A program made the position numbers and the translations under genes. This document shows positions 16,096 to 24,624 of a stretch of DNA of 64,000 nt, one piece after another. Each line of letters begins with the position of its first letter. The stretch's first letter is position 1. Source of the DNA: Streptomyces sp. HNM0575 (lineage in GTDB: Bacteria; Actinomycetota; Actinomycetes; Streptomycetales; Streptomycetaceae). The stretch covers positions 270,449-334,448 of the forward strand of contig NZ_JAASAG010000010.1 of the NCBI RefSeq assembly GCF_012726265.1. The letters run 5' to 3'. The notes under the pieces were generated by a model. It did not search any database. It worked only from the letters and a program-made list of their open reading frames with translations, and had not been told where the DNA came from.

Positions 16096-16357
16096 CGCCG
16101 ATGCCCGGCTTGGCCGCACGCAGCGTCACGCCGGGAATGACGACGAGGCGTTCGTCCGCGGCGATCGAGGCGTCGGCGGGAAGGCGGGACTCGTAGTCCG
16201 CGGTGAGATCACGGCCGATGACGGCGATGTCGCCGTTGTCCAGCTCCCAGATGTCGGGGCATCCGTCCTGGTCCTCGGTCTGGCCCAGCTCCGCGGCCGA
16301 TTTCCCCAGCCGCCTCCTGAATAACGCCGACGGATCCGCTTCCCACGCGCGAGCCAT
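16088..16357 (-). CDS. Small conserved hypothetical protein paired with DUF6879
   Basis: 89 residues (MARAWEADPSALFRRRLGKS, GCPDIWELDNGDIAVIGRDL). The ATG at 16357 is preceded by GGAGG at good distance. The longer open frame upstream is not needed. The DIWEL.NGD.AVIG pattern recurs in small proteins upstream of DUF6879 genes in streptomycetes. The function is unknown; the overlap with DUF6879 suggests the two proteins work together. Confidence 0.72.
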   Translation of the reverse strand: MARAWEADPSALFRRRLGKSAAELGQTEDQDGCPDIWELDNGDIAVIGRDLTADYESRLPADASIAADERLVVIPGVTLRAAKPGIGDG

Positions 16358-16488
16358 CTCCGAACCTCCGCCGCCGATGCGTCCGTTCGTAACGGAGTGT
16401 AAGGACGCGGAACACGCACCGCAACGCGACAACAAGCCACGATCCGGCACGCAGCCGTCACGCGCGCGCCCCCTCAGTCCCGCCCGAC

Positions 16489-16764
16489 TCAGTCCCGCCC
16501 GTCCACCCGCTCCTCCAGGTGCACGGTCACGCTCTCCCCCGCCTCCTTGCCGATGGCCAGGCGCACTTCGGCCTTGACGGGCAGCTTGTGCGTACCGTCG
16601 CCCAGAGCCATGAACGAACTGCGGAACGGATGGCCGTCGATGGTGCCCCGCACCTTCACCAGTCCACGGGTGCCGAAGTGCTCGACGGAGTCCGGCCAGA
16701 GGACGTATGTCCAGCCGCCGACGTCGGGACCCTTGCGCAGCGTCGCGGTGAACCGCTTGTCCAT
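16489..16764 (-). CDS. DUF1905 domain protein
   Basis: 91 residues: MDKRFTATLRKGPDVGGWTY, VEHFGTRGLVKVRGTIDGHP and LPVKAEVRLAIGKEAGESVT. This is the small beta-barrel DUF1905 domain, here alone and without the YdeI/OmdA partner often fused to it. GAGGGAGG lies upstream of the ATG. Single gene; role unknown. Confidence 0.83.
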   Translation of the reverse strand: MDKRFTATLRKGPDVGGWTYVLWPDSVEHFGTRGLVKVRGTIDGHPFRSSFMALGDGTHKLPVKAEVRLAIGKEAGESVTVHLEERVDGRD

Positions 16765-17000
16765 GATCGGCGGCCTCCCTCGTCGTCCGTCCCCGTCGTC
16801 CGCTTCACCGGTCCTGGCACCAGTGCTTCTGACGCCGGTTCTGGCAAACGCTTCTGGCGAACGGTTCTGGCACCGGTTCCGCCAGTGGGGACCGCGGACG
16901 ACGGGGAAACTCATCGCGCTCGCGCGGACCGGGCCGGACCGGACCGGGCCGGACCGGACGGGTGCTCCTCCGGCGGCCCCGCCGGATCAGCTCCGGCGGA

Positions 17001-17675
17001 TCAGCCCCGGCGCCCGTCCGTCTGCATGCCCAGCGGAACGCCGATCTCGGCGGCCATCACCGCGCCCGCCTCCTTCTCCAGCGCGCTGTCGTCCTCGTCG
17101 GCCTCGCTGTCCGTGTCCAGGCCGTCGAGCGCGCCCAGCGGGCTGTCGAGGCGTACGTGCGCGACGAGCGACTGGAGCGCGCGAAGGGCGGCGGAGGCGG
17201 TGGGGCCCCAGTTCGACAGGTACGAGAACTGCCACCACCACAGCGCCTCGCTCACCCGGCCCTCGCTGTAGTGCGCCATGCCGTGCCGCAGGTCGGTGAT
17301 CACGTCGGCGATGGCGTCGGAGATGCGGCACGTGACCGGGGCGGTGCGCGGCTCGTACGGGTCGAAGACCTCGGAGTAGACGTCGACCGGGTCGAGCAGG
17401 GTGGCGAGCTTCAGGCGCATCTCGTCGACGTCGGGCTCGGGGCCGATGTCCGGCTCGTACCTGTCGACGGGCACGAAGTCCTCATGGGCGCCCAACCGGC
17501 CGCCAGCGAGGAGGAGTTGGGACAACTCCAGCAGGAGGTACGGGATCGCGCTGTCCGGGTCGTCACCCTTCGCCACCTCGGTCACCGAGACGATGAAGCT
17601 CTCGATCTGGTCGGAGATCTGGACGGCGAAGTCGTCCGGACTGTCCTTGATCGCGTTCAGTGTGGCCTCAGACAT
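17001..17675 (-). CDS. DUF5063 domain protein
   Basis: 224 residues, mostly helical: FAVQISDQIESFIVSVTEVA, AIPYLLLELSQLLLAGGRLG, RISDAIADVITDLRHGMAHY and EALWWWQFSYLSNWGPTASA. It overlaps the end of recR by eight bases and has kept that position across streptomycetes. No catalytic motif is visible. The tight coupling to recR hints at a link with DNA repair, which is inference. Confidence 0.85.
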   Translation of the reverse strand: MSEATLNAIKDSPDDFAVQISDQIESFIVSVTEVAKGDDPDSAIPYLLLELSQLLLAGGRLGAHEDFVPVDRYEPDIGPEPDVDEMRLKLATLLDPVDVYSEVFDPYEPRTAPVTCRISDAIADVITDLRHGMAHYSEGRVSEALWWWQFSYLSNWGPTASAALRALQSLVAHVRLDSPLGALDGLDTDSEADEDDSALEKEAGAVMAAEIGVPLGMQTDGRRG

Positions 17676-18267
17676 CCAGCAACCTTCTTCCCTCGAAGGC
17701 CCGCCCCAGCGTGACCTCGTCCGCGTACTCCAGGTCTCCCCCGACAGGGAGGCCGCTTGCCAGGCGCGTCACTTTCAGCCCCATGCTTGAGACCATACGC
17801 GCGAGGTACGTGGCAGTCGCCTCCCCTTCGAGATTGGGATCAGTGGCGAGGATCAGCTCCGTGACGGCGCCGTCCGCGAGCCGTGCCATCAGCTCGCGGA
17901 TACGCAGATCGTCCGGGCCGACGCCCTCGATGGGGCTGATGGCGCCGCCCAGCACGTGGTAGCGGCCACGGAACTCCCGCGTCCGCTCGATCGCGACGAC
18001 GTCCTTGGGCTCCTCGACCACGCAGATGACGCTGCCGTCGCGGCGCGGGTCCGCGCAGACGCGGCACTTCTCCTCCTGCGCGACGTTCCCGCACACCTCG
18101 CAGAAGCGGACCTTCTCCTTGACCTCGGTCAGGGCGTGCGCGAGGCGTCGTACGTCGGCGGGCTCGGCCTGGAGGATGTGGAACGCTATCCGCTGCGCGC
18201 CCTTGGGACCCACGCCCGGCAGCCTGCCGAGCTCGTCGATGAGGTCCTGAACCACGCCTTCGTACAC
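17668..18267 (-). CDS. recR: Recombination mediator protein RecR
   Basis: 199 residues, the normal RecR length. RecR forms a ring on DNA and works with RecO/RecF in loading RecA at gaps. Seen in order: helix-hairpin-helix LGRLPGVGPKGAQRIAFHIL, four-cysteine zinc finger CEVCGNVAQEEKCRVC, then the Toprim domain (VICVVEEPKDVVAIERT, LGGAISPIEGVGPDDLRI, ATDPNLEGEATATYLAR). The GTG at 18267 has GGGAG at good spacing. The frame upstream is Arg-rich noise. It is coupled to DUF5063 and follows ybaB in the same direction. Confidence 0.94.
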   Translation of the reverse strand: MYEGVVQDLIDELGRLPGVGPKGAQRIAFHILQAEPADVRRLAHALTEVKEKVRFCEVCGNVAQEEKCRVCADPRRDGSVICVVEEPKDVVAIERTREFRGRYHVLGGAISPIEGVGPDDLRIRELMARLADGAVTELILATDPNLEGEATATYLARMVSSMGLKVTRLASGLPVGGDLEYADEVTLGRAFEGRRLLDV

Positions 18268-18685
18268 GGATTCTCCCGTTCTGCCGGCGGCTCGTGCCGC
18301 AGGTCTTGCGCCGCGGGGAGGAGCTGCGAGGAGCTGTCCGGGCCCTCTCCCCTCGGAGGTCTTCCGAGGTCCTCCGAGGCTCCGCGATCCTCCGGAACCG
18401 TCGAGGCCCGTCGGGTCCGGCGACCCCGGCGGGGCCTGGCAGTGCCTCTTTCCGTCCCTGCTGTCCCTGCCGCCCCTTCTGCGACGGCACTCATGACGTG
18501 AACGAGCCCGGCCCCCGCGGCCGTTCCATCCGGGCCCTTCCATCAGAGCCGTTCCGCCGGACCGTTGCACCGGAGCCGTTCCGTCTGCACCGGAGCCGTT
18601 CCGTCGGAGCGGCGTCGAGCAGACCGACCCTACGGGGCTGTCGCGGGCCGGGCTACGGGCGCCGGCGACCGGACGGAAGCCGGTG
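18268..18685. other. Intergenic region between ybaB and recR
   Basis: About 420 bases. No gene is supported. It contains short direct repeats built on CCGTTCC, including a tandem 20-base duplication, and should hold a promoter for recR or the end of the ybaB message. Confidence 0.5.
18566..18605. repeat. Two tandem copies of a 20-base unit
   Basis: TGCACCGGAGCCGTTCCGTC occurs at 18566-18585 and again, identical, at 18586-18605. Degenerate relatives (GAGCCGTTCCGCCGGACCGT) lie just before. Confidence 0.8.
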
Positions 18686-19036
18686 TCAGAACGGCAGTCC
18701 GCCCGGCATGCCGCCTCCGCCGCCCAGCCCCTGGGCGAGCGGGCCGAGCTTCTGCTGCTGGACCTCCTCGGCGCTCGCGGTCGCGTCCCGTACGGCGGCG
18801 AGTACGAGATCGGCGAGGGTCTCCGTGTCCTCCGGGTCCACCGCCTTGGGGTCGATGACGAGGCCCTCGAGTTCGCCCGTGCCGTTCACGGTCGCCTTGA
18901 CCAGGCCACCGCCCGAGGAACCCTCGACGGACGTCTCGGCCAGCTCCTGCTGCGCCTCGGCGAGGTCCTGCTGCATCTTCTGGGCCTGCTGCAACAGCTG
19001 CTGCATGTCGGGCTGGCCCCCACCACCGGGAATCAC
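18686..19036 (-). CDS. YbaB/EbfC family nucleoid-associated protein
   Basis: 116 residues. The family core is plain: MQQLLQQAQKMQQDLAEAQQ, then VKATVNGTGELEGLVIDPKA and LADLVLAAVRDATASAEEVQ, ending in a Gly/Pro-rich tail. These small dimers bind DNA as tweezers and are encoded between dnaX and recR in many bacteria, as here. The GTG start at 19036 (VIPGGGGQPD) follows GGAG. The gap to dnaX is about 190 bases. Confidence 0.92.
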   Translation of the reverse strand: MIPGGGGQPDMQQLLQQAQKMQQDLAEAQQELAETSVEGSSGGGLVKATVNGTGELEGLVIDPKAVDPEDTETLADLVLAAVRDATASAEEVQQQKLGPLAQGLGGGGGMPGGLPF

Positions 19037-19229
19037 GACTTGGCTCCTGGCTCGTCGACGACGTCTGCGTACTGTCTGGTGCGTCCGCGCGTTGCGTCCG
19101 TGCGCACTGCTTCGCACGGAGTGCCTCGTGCGTACTTCCACACTCGTAGACGAGCCTACGTGCTACACGGCGGGGCCGCTGAGCCTGTTCTCATCCCGCC
19201 CGCGACCCTCGCGGAACGGGCCCGGCACG

Positions 19230-21929
19230 TCACTGATGATCGATCTCCTCGATCACCGTGGCCCCCAGCTCGCGCATGATCAAGTCGTGGCCGGACAGGG
19301 CCGATTCATCGAGATCCGGGTCGTCCTCGGCGGGGATGTCGTCCGCAAGCGCACCGCCGTACGAGGCGGAGTTCCGGGACGCATGGGACGCCTGCGAGGC
19401 GTGGGAGGCATGGGAGGCCGACGGGCCTGGGGACGAGGGGCCGGGCACCTGCCCGGATCCGTTCGCGACCGTTGAACGGGCCGCACCGGCCTGATCGGAC
19501 TGCGCCGTGGCGAGCGCCTGCCGGGCACCCGCGCCGGCGCTCGCGTTCGCGCTCGCCGGGCCGTACGCCTGGGCCTGGGGCGAGGTCCCGCCCCCGGACG
19601 GCGAGTAGGAAGCCGCGGACGCGGAGGGAGCCGAGGACGCAGAGGGACCGGCGGGCTGACCGGAGCCGCCGGACGCCGGTCCGCCGCCTCCGAAGCCGCC
19701 TCCGCCGAAGCCGCCTCCGCCGAAGCCGCCACCGGAGGTGCCACCGCCGGGCGGCGCCCCTCCCGGCCCCCTCGCGCCGCCGCCCCCGGACGGGTCGACG
19801 ATCGCCTCGACCTTCCACTGCACGCCCAGCGCGTCGTTCAGCGCACCCAGCAGTACGTCCTCGCTGCCGCCGCCCACGAAGCTGTCGCGCGCACCCGAGT
19901 TGGAGAACCCGAGCTGGAGCGTGGAGCCGTCGAACCCCACGATCTGGGCGTTCTGGCTCAGCAGGATCCACGTGAAGCGGCGCCTGTTCTTCACCGCCTC
20001 CAGAATCTGCGGCCACATCTGCCGTACCTGCGCGGCACCCTGCGACGGGTCCTGCGCGGCGGGCGCGGGCGCGGACTCCGCATCCGCGTGCTGCGGCGGC
20101 ACGGACCCGGCTGACGTGGGAGAACCGGCTGACGCAGGGGCCGTGGGAGAAGCGGTGGACTGGCCGGAAGCCGGGGGCCCGGCGGGCCCGCCCTGCTGGG
20201 CGGCAGCACCGCCGTCGCTCCGGTCACCGCCACCGGTACCGGCACCGGCACCGGCACCGCTGTCGCTGCCGCCACTGCCGGGCCAGGCACCGGGCCGGCG
20301 AGCCGACCCCGCGGACGCCGCGGGCGCTGATCCCGCGGGCGCTGATCCCGCGGACGCCGCCCCGGTGTCACCGCCGCTGTCGCCCTCGCCGCCGTCACCA
20401 CCGGCGGCACCGGCATCCGGCCCCGCCGACGTCGGCCACGCACCGGGCCTCCGGCCTCCGCCGCCACCGGTCGGCGGCGCCGACGCGGGAGCCCCGGCAC
20501 CGCCGCTGGACAGCTCGGCCGCTCCCTCGGTCCCGGCGCCCGTCCCCGCGGCGCCCTCCTCAGGCACGGGCGTGGGTGCGGGCGTGGGTGCGGGGCCCGA
20601 CGCGGGTGGACCCTGCTGAGCCGCGGGCCGCGCGGGAGCCGATGCCTGCGGTTGCGGCTGTGACTGCGGTTGCGGCTGTGACTGCTGCGGCTGCGGCTGC
20701 GCGGGTGCCTGCGCCGCAGGCTGCGCCGGCGGAGCCTGCGCGGACACCCCGCCCGCCGCACCCGTGAACGCCGCGCCCCGCTCCAGCCGGTCCAGCCGTG
20801 CCTGCACCGAGCGCTCGTCCCCGTACGCCGCAGGCAGCAGCACCCGCGCACAGATCAACTCCAGCTGGAGCCGCGGCGACGTCGCTCCCCGCATCTCGGT
20901 GAGCCCGGCGTTGACGACGTCCGCCGCGCGGCTCAGCTCCGCCGGTCCGAACGCGGCGGCCTGCGCCCTCATCCCCTCGACCACATCGACCGGGGCGTCG
21001 ATCAGCCCCTTCTCCACGGCCTCCGGCACGGCCGCGATGATCACAAGGTCGCGCAGCCGCTCCAGCAGATCCGTGACGAAGCGCCGCGGATCGTGCCCGC
21101 CCTCGATGACCCGGTCCACGATCTCGAAGGCCCGCGCCCCGTCCCCGCAGGCGAACGCGTCCACGACCTCGTCCAGCAGCGCCGCGTCGGTGTAGCCCAG
21201 CAGGGCCGTGGCCATCGCGTACGTCACGCCGTCCTCGCCGGCGCCCGCGAGCAGCTGGTCCATGACGGACATCGCGTCCCGCACCGACCCGGCACCCGCC
21301 CGTACGGCCAGCGGAAGCACCGCCTCCTCGACGGCGATCGACTCCCGCTCACACACCTCGGCCAGATGGTCACGCAGCGTCCCCGGCGGCACGAGCCGGA
21401 ACGGATAGTGGTGCGTACGCGAGCGGATCGTGCCGATGACCTTCTCCGGCTCGGTCGTCGCGAAGATGAACTTCAGGTGCTCCGGCGGCTCTTCGACCAC
21501 CTTCAGCAGCGCGTTGAACCCCGCCGACGTGACCATGTGCGCCTCGTCGACGATATAGATCTTGTAACGGCTCGACGCCGGCCCGAAGAACGCCTTCTCC
21601 CTCAACTCCCGTGCGTCGTCCACACCTCCGTGCGACGCCGCGTCGATCTCGATCACGTCGATCGAACCCGGTCCGTTACGCGCGAGATCCTGGCACGAGC
21701 GGCACTCGCCGCACGGCGAAGGAGTGGGCCCCTGCTCGCAGTTGAGACAGCGGGCGAGGATGCGCGCGCTCGTCGTCTTGCCGCAGCCGCGCGGGCCGCT
21801 GAAGAGATAGGCGTGATTGACGCGGTTGTTGCGCAGGGCCTGCTGGAGCGGATCGGTCACGTGCTCTTGCCCGATGACCTCCGCGAAGGTCTCGGGGCGG
21901 TACCGGCGGTACAGGGCGAGGGACGACAC
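19230..21929 (-). CDS. dnaX: DNA polymerase III subunit gamma/tau
   Basis: 899 residues. It is the clamp-loader ATPase of the replisome. Residues 1-370 are the AAA+ part: LALYRRYRPETFAEVIGQEH at the start, Walker A SGPRGCGKTT near 44-53, a zinc module with cysteines in RCLNCEQGPTPSPCGECRSC, Walker B KIYIVDEAHMVTSAGFNALL, and FATTEPEKVIGTIRSR. A folded tau-like domain (MWPQILEAVKNRRRFTWILL) lies near residue 650. The rest is Pro/Gln/Ala/Gly/Ser-rich low complexity, longer than in most bacteria. The GTG at 21929 was chosen by the family start; the frame runs upstream to 22100. No frameshift signal for a short gamma form was seen. Confidence 0.95.
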   Translation of the reverse strand: MSSLALYRRYRPETFAEVIGQEHVTDPLQQALRNNRVNHAYLFSGPRGCGKTTSARILARCLNCEQGPTPSPCGECRSCQDLARNGPGSIDVIEIDAASHGGVDDARELREKAFFGPASSRYKIYIVDEAHMVTSAGFNALLKVVEEPPEHLKFIFATTEPEKVIGTIRSRTHHYPFRLVPPGTLRDHLAEVCERESIAVEEAVLPLAVRAGAGSVRDAMSVMDQLLAGAGEDGVTYAMATALLGYTDAALLDEVVDAFACGDGARAFEIVDRVIEGGHDPRRFVTDLLERLRDLVIIAAVPEAVEKGLIDAPVDVVEGMRAQAAAFGPAELSRAADVVNAGLTEMRGATSPRLQLELICARVLLPAAYGDERSVQARLDRLERGAAFTGAAGGVSAQAPPAQPAAQAPAQPQPQQSQPQPQSQPQPQASAPARPAAQQGPPASGPAPTPAPTPVPEEGAAGTGAGTEGAAELSSGGAGAPASAPPTGGGGGRRPGAWPTSAGPDAGAAGGDGGEGDSGGDTGAASAGSAPAGSAPAASAGSARRPGAWPGSGGSDSGAGAGAGTGGGDRSDGGAAAQQGGPAGPPASGQSTASPTAPASAGSPTSAGSVPPQHADAESAPAPAAQDPSQGAAQVRQMWPQILEAVKNRRRFTWILLSQNAQIVGFDGSTLQLGFSNSGARDSFVGGGSEDVLLGALNDALGVQWKVEAIVDPSGGGGARGPGGAPPGGGTSGGGFGGGGFGGGGFGGGGPASGGSGQPAGPSASSAPSASAASYSPSGGGTSPQAQAYGPASANASAGAGARQALATAQSDQAGAARSTVANGSGQVPGPSSPGPSASHASHASQASHASRNSASYGGALADDIPAEDDPDLDESALSGHDLIMRELGATVIEEIDHQ

Positions 21930-22089
21930 ACCCCCGACGATATCGGTGCGGACCGACAAGCCGCGCCGCCCTCGTACCGCCCGCACGGAGACCCACCGCA
22001 CGCCCCCCGCAACGATCTTGGGCGATCGCACGACCGTCGCCGCCACAACCGCCCCGGAACCGCCGTCGACCGGCCGCCCGCAAACGCGA

Positions 22090-22180
22090 ACGCCCCTCAC
22101 GCACCCGCCAGAGCCCTCCTACCCTTGCTGCCTTCCGGCCCTGGGGGAGTTCAGAGAGATAGCGCCACGTGAGGGGCTGC
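22090..22180 (-). ncRNA. ffs: Signal recognition particle RNA (small bacterial type, 4.5S-like)
   Basis: On the minus strand GCCCCTCACG (from 22177) pairs with CGTGAGGGGC (ending at 22092), closing a long hairpin. The apical Ffh-binding part has CCGGAAGGCAGCAAGGG with the GGAA tetraloop. It lies directly upstream of dnaX on the same strand, its usual place in streptomycetes. Ends are approximate. Confidence 0.9.
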
Positions 22181-22253
22181 GCCCACAGTACCCGATGCCC
22201 GCGGGAGGGATCGAGTTCGCAAGCACTGCCCGGCGTCTTGTAGTGTTTGCGGC

Positions 22254-22338
22254 GGAGGATTCGCCTAGTGGCCTAGGGCGCACGCTTGGAAAGCGTGTTG
22301 GGGGCAACCCCTCACGAGTTCGAATCTCGTATCCTCCG
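22254..22338 (+). tRNA. tRNA-Ser (anticodon GGA)
   Basis: 85 bases. Acceptor GGAGGAT pairs with ATCCTCC, with discriminator G and no encoded CCA. The anticodon GGA is at 22288-22290 in loop CTTGGAAAG. A long variable arm (GTTGGGGGCAACCCCTCAC) and the T arm GAGTTCGAATCTC are present, as in type II serine tRNAs. The 3' part from the anticodon onward is duplicated at 26162-26213, marking it as an integration site. Confidence 0.95.
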
Positions 22339-22339
22339 C
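22288..22339 (+). repeat. Left attachment-site copy (attL), 52 bp
   Basis: The 52 bases from the tRNA-Ser anticodon to one base past the discriminator are identical to 26162-26213. Flanking bases differ on both sides (T/C before, C/A after). This is the classic footprint of integrase-mediated insertion into a tRNA 3' end. Confidence 0.85.
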
Positions 22340-22360
22340 CCAGCCTCACCGGGCTGTCAC

Positions 22361-22393
22361 GAAGGCCCCGACCTGATCAAGGTCGGGGCCTTC
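22361..22393 (+). terminator. tRNA-Ser(GGA) terminator
   Basis: Stem GAAGGCCCCGACC / GGTCGGGGCCTTC with loop TGATCAA, 22 bases after the tRNA. The same hairpin, identical in sequence, also follows the second att copy at 26234. Confidence 0.85.
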
Positions 22394-22418
22394 GTCGTTC
22401 TCCGTCTCAGTTTCCGTC

Positions 22419-22505
22419 TCAGTCGGCCTTCGGCGGCTCCCAGAGCGCGTCACCGACCTGCTGAGCCACCTTCCGCAGCATCGACCCGGTGACGTGCATG
22501 TACCG
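22419..22505 (-). pseudogene. C-terminal remnant of a tyrosine-recombinase integrase
   Basis: The minus strand reads RYMHVTGSMLRKVAQQ, VGDALWEPPKAD and stop at 22419. This is the tail of streptomycete phage/plasmid integrases (Y-x-HVTGSM, where the Tyr could be the nucleophile). Upstream the frame turns into Arg/Ala-rich sequence without the Arg-His-Arg core, so only the 3' end survives. It lies immediately inside attL, where the integrase of such an element is expected. Confidence 0.6.
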
Positions 22506-22729
22506 GGCGCGCCTCCGGGCCGCTCCACCGGCGTGAGGCCGTATCCCCAACACGCGATCTCTTATACGCGAACAGGCGTGAAGGGGTGTGCGACGGACGG
22601 CACTTGTCCCACTGCCACACGGTTTTCGAGGTCAGCGGGACGTGGCAGGGCGTGATCCGCGGCTCTTGCGTGGATCACGCCCTGGGGGAGGGTGTCGTTG
22701 GTCGGTCGGGGTTGACCAACGGCTGTGTG

Positions 22730-23407
22730 TCAGCCGAGCAGTCCGCTGAGGAGTCCCTTCTGGTTGTCCTGGTTGGTGCTGCTGCTGGTGTCGTTGGAGC
22801 CGGCGCCGTGCTTCCCCGCCGAGTTCTGGCTCTGGTTGTACGACGAGCCGCCCTCGTCACCACCCTCGGCGGAGGCCTCGGTGCTGCTGGAACCCGCACC
22901 ATGCTTCCCCGCCGAGTTCTGGCTCTGGTTGTACGACGAGCCGCCCTCGTCACCACCCTCGGCGGAGGCCTCGGTGCTGCTGGAACCCGCACCATGCTTC
23001 CCGGCCCAGTTCTCGCTCTGGTTGTACGAGGAGCCGCCCTTGTCACCACCTTCGGCGGAGGCCTCGGTGCTGCTGGAGCCCGCACCGTGCTTCCCGGCCC
23101 AGTTCTCGCTCTGGTTGTACGACGAGCCGCCCTCATCACCACCCTCGGCGGAGGCCTCGGTGCTGCCGGAACCCGCACCGTACTTGCCGGCCCAGTTCTG
23201 GCCCATCTCGAAGGACGAGACGCCGTCGGTGTTGCCCTGGGAGGAGACGCCGGTGTACCAGGAGGCGGCACCGTGCTGGCCGGCGGCGGAACCGCTTTGC
23301 TGGTACGTAGAACCGCCGCTGCTCTGCGCCGAAGCGACGCCGGTGGCCCCGATGATCAGCGGCAGCGCCAAGGCGCCGGCTGCCATTCCACGAGTGAGTT
23401 TGCGCAT
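22730..23407 (-). CDS. Secreted protein with four 31-residue repeats
   Basis: 225 residues with a Sec signal peptide (MRKLTRGMAAGALALPLIIG, cleavage likely after ASA). The mature part is Gly/Ser/Asn/Gln-rich and built of a 31-residue unit (NWAGKHGAGSSSTEASAEGG, then DEGGSSYNQSE) repeated four times with few changes and a diverged fifth copy (GKYGAGSGS). There is no cysteine and no LPXTG-type sorting signal; it ends KGLLSGLLG. The composition suggests an extended, possibly fibre-like surface or matrix protein. It is not a chaplin or rodlin by motif. It lies in the tRNA-flanked island, opposite to the sortase cassette. Confidence 0.75.
   Translation of the reverse strand: MRKLTRGMAAGALALPLIIGATGVASAQSSGGSTYQQSGSAAGQHGAASWYTGVSSQGNTDGVSSFEMGQNWAGKYGAGSGSTEASAEGGDEGGSSYNQSENWAGKHGAGSSSTEASAEGGDKGGSSYNQSENWAGKHGAGSSSTEASAEGGDEGGSSYNQSQNSAGKHGAGSSSTEASAEGGDEGGSSYNQSQNSAGKHGAGSNDTSSSTNQDNQKGLLSGLLG
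22795..23190. repeat. Tandem 93-bp repeats inside the secreted-protein gene
   Basis: The 93-base unit encoding the 31-residue repeat is present about four times with near identity (blocks such as GAGCCGCCCTCGTCACCACC recur). Such DNA is prone to copy-number change by slippage or recombination. Confidence 0.8.
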
Positions 23408-23832
23408 GACTGTTCAGCCCTTCTGTTGGCTGGTCGAATCCCGCACGACCGACGCTGAGTGCCGGGCCGCGGGAAGGTGCAATTCCCTCGCGATGAGGCC
23501 CACACCTGAAGTGAACTCTCGTCACATCAGCCGCATCGGCCTCTCGCACCCATGATTCGGGAGCCTCCGCTCGGCGGATTGGCCTCACTTGAGCGCAAGT
23601 TGCTCGATCGCACCGAGAGACGGGGACCGGTGTGCCCCGTCCCGGAACCGTTCTGAGTCCGCACCAATCCGCGCGCGGGCCGGCTTCGAATGCCCGGCAA
23701 GACACTGTGTTGACCGTGCCACGTCATCCGAGTGCACGCGGCCGCGAGGCAGGCCGACACCAGGTCTGTCCCACCACGCCGTTGACGCCGCCACCCGCAC
23801 CGGGTTCCGGCCCGCTCGGAAGGACAAGCACC

Positions 23833-24624
23833 GTGCCAACATCACGTACCGGCCGTCTGGCAGCGCTCGCAGCGCTGCCCGCCGCACTCACCCTCGCCAT
23901 AGCAGGCCCCGCGTCGGCCACCCCGTCCGAAGAGGACAGCGACGCCTACCAGATCGACATCAAGCAGCTCAACGACTCCGGCGCCACCGGCACCGCACTG
24001 GTCAGCGTCCACGGCAGCAAGCTGACGGTGAAGGTGGAGGCAGAAGGGCTGGTGCCCGGCCAGCCCCACGCGCAGCACCTGCACGGCTCGACCGACGGCC
24101 ACGACTTCCACTGCCCCGACGCCAGTGCCGACAAGAACGGCGACGGCGTGGTCAGCACGGCCGAAGGACTGCCCTCCTACGGCGACATCAACATCTCGCT
24201 GACCACCAAGGGCGACACCTCCAAGGACAGCGGTCTGGCAGTGGACCGCATGCCCAAGGCCGACAAGAACGGCAAGCTGACCTACTCGCGGACCATCCCC
24301 GTCTCCCACAAGGTCGCGCACCACATCAAGGACCTGCACATCGTGCAGCACGGCATCGACACCAACGACAACGGCAAGTACGACTTCAACAAGGGCAAGA
24401 GCGAACTGGACCCGAAGCTTCCCCAGGAAGCCACCGCCCCCGCCGACTGCGGCATGATCAAGGGAGCGGCAGTCGGGTCGATGCCCGTCGGCGGCGTCGA
24501 GACCGGCGGCGCGGGAACGCAAGGCATCGAGTCCCCCGTACTGTTCGCGGCCGGCGGTGCCGGACTGCTCGCCGCAGCCGGAGCAGTGGCTCTGGCCCGC
24601 AGGCCCGCCCGCCAGCGCAAGTGA
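23833..24624 (+). CDS. CHRD-like secreted surface protein with C-terminal membrane anchor
   Basis: 263 residues. A signal peptide (LAALAALPAALTLAIAGPAS) is followed by a CHRD-like beta domain (SVHGSKLTVKVEAEG, AQHLHGS). Two Asp-rich loops (DKNGDGVVSTAEG and DTNDNGKYDFNKG) look like calcium-binding sites. The C-terminus has PVGGVETGGAGT, a hydrophobic helix (PVLFAAGGAGLLAAAGAVAL) and a basic tail RRPARQRK, the layout of a sortase-type or membrane anchor without LPXTG. The GTG start follows AAGGA. The stop overlaps the sortase start by four bases (GTGA), so substrate and enzyme are probably made together. Confidence 0.8.
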   Translation: MPTSRTGRLAALAALPAALTLAIAGPASATPSEEDSDAYQIDIKQLNDSGATGTALVSVHGSKLTVKVEAEGLVPGQPHAQHLHGSTDGHDFHCPDASADKNGDGVVSTAEGLPSYGDINISLTTKGDTSKDSGLAVDRMPKADKNGKLTYSRTIPVSHKVAHHIKDLHIVQHGIDTNDNGKYDFNKGKSELDPKLPQEATAPADCGMIKGAAVGSMPVGGVETGGAGTQGIESPVLFAAGGAGLLAAAGAVALARRPARQRK

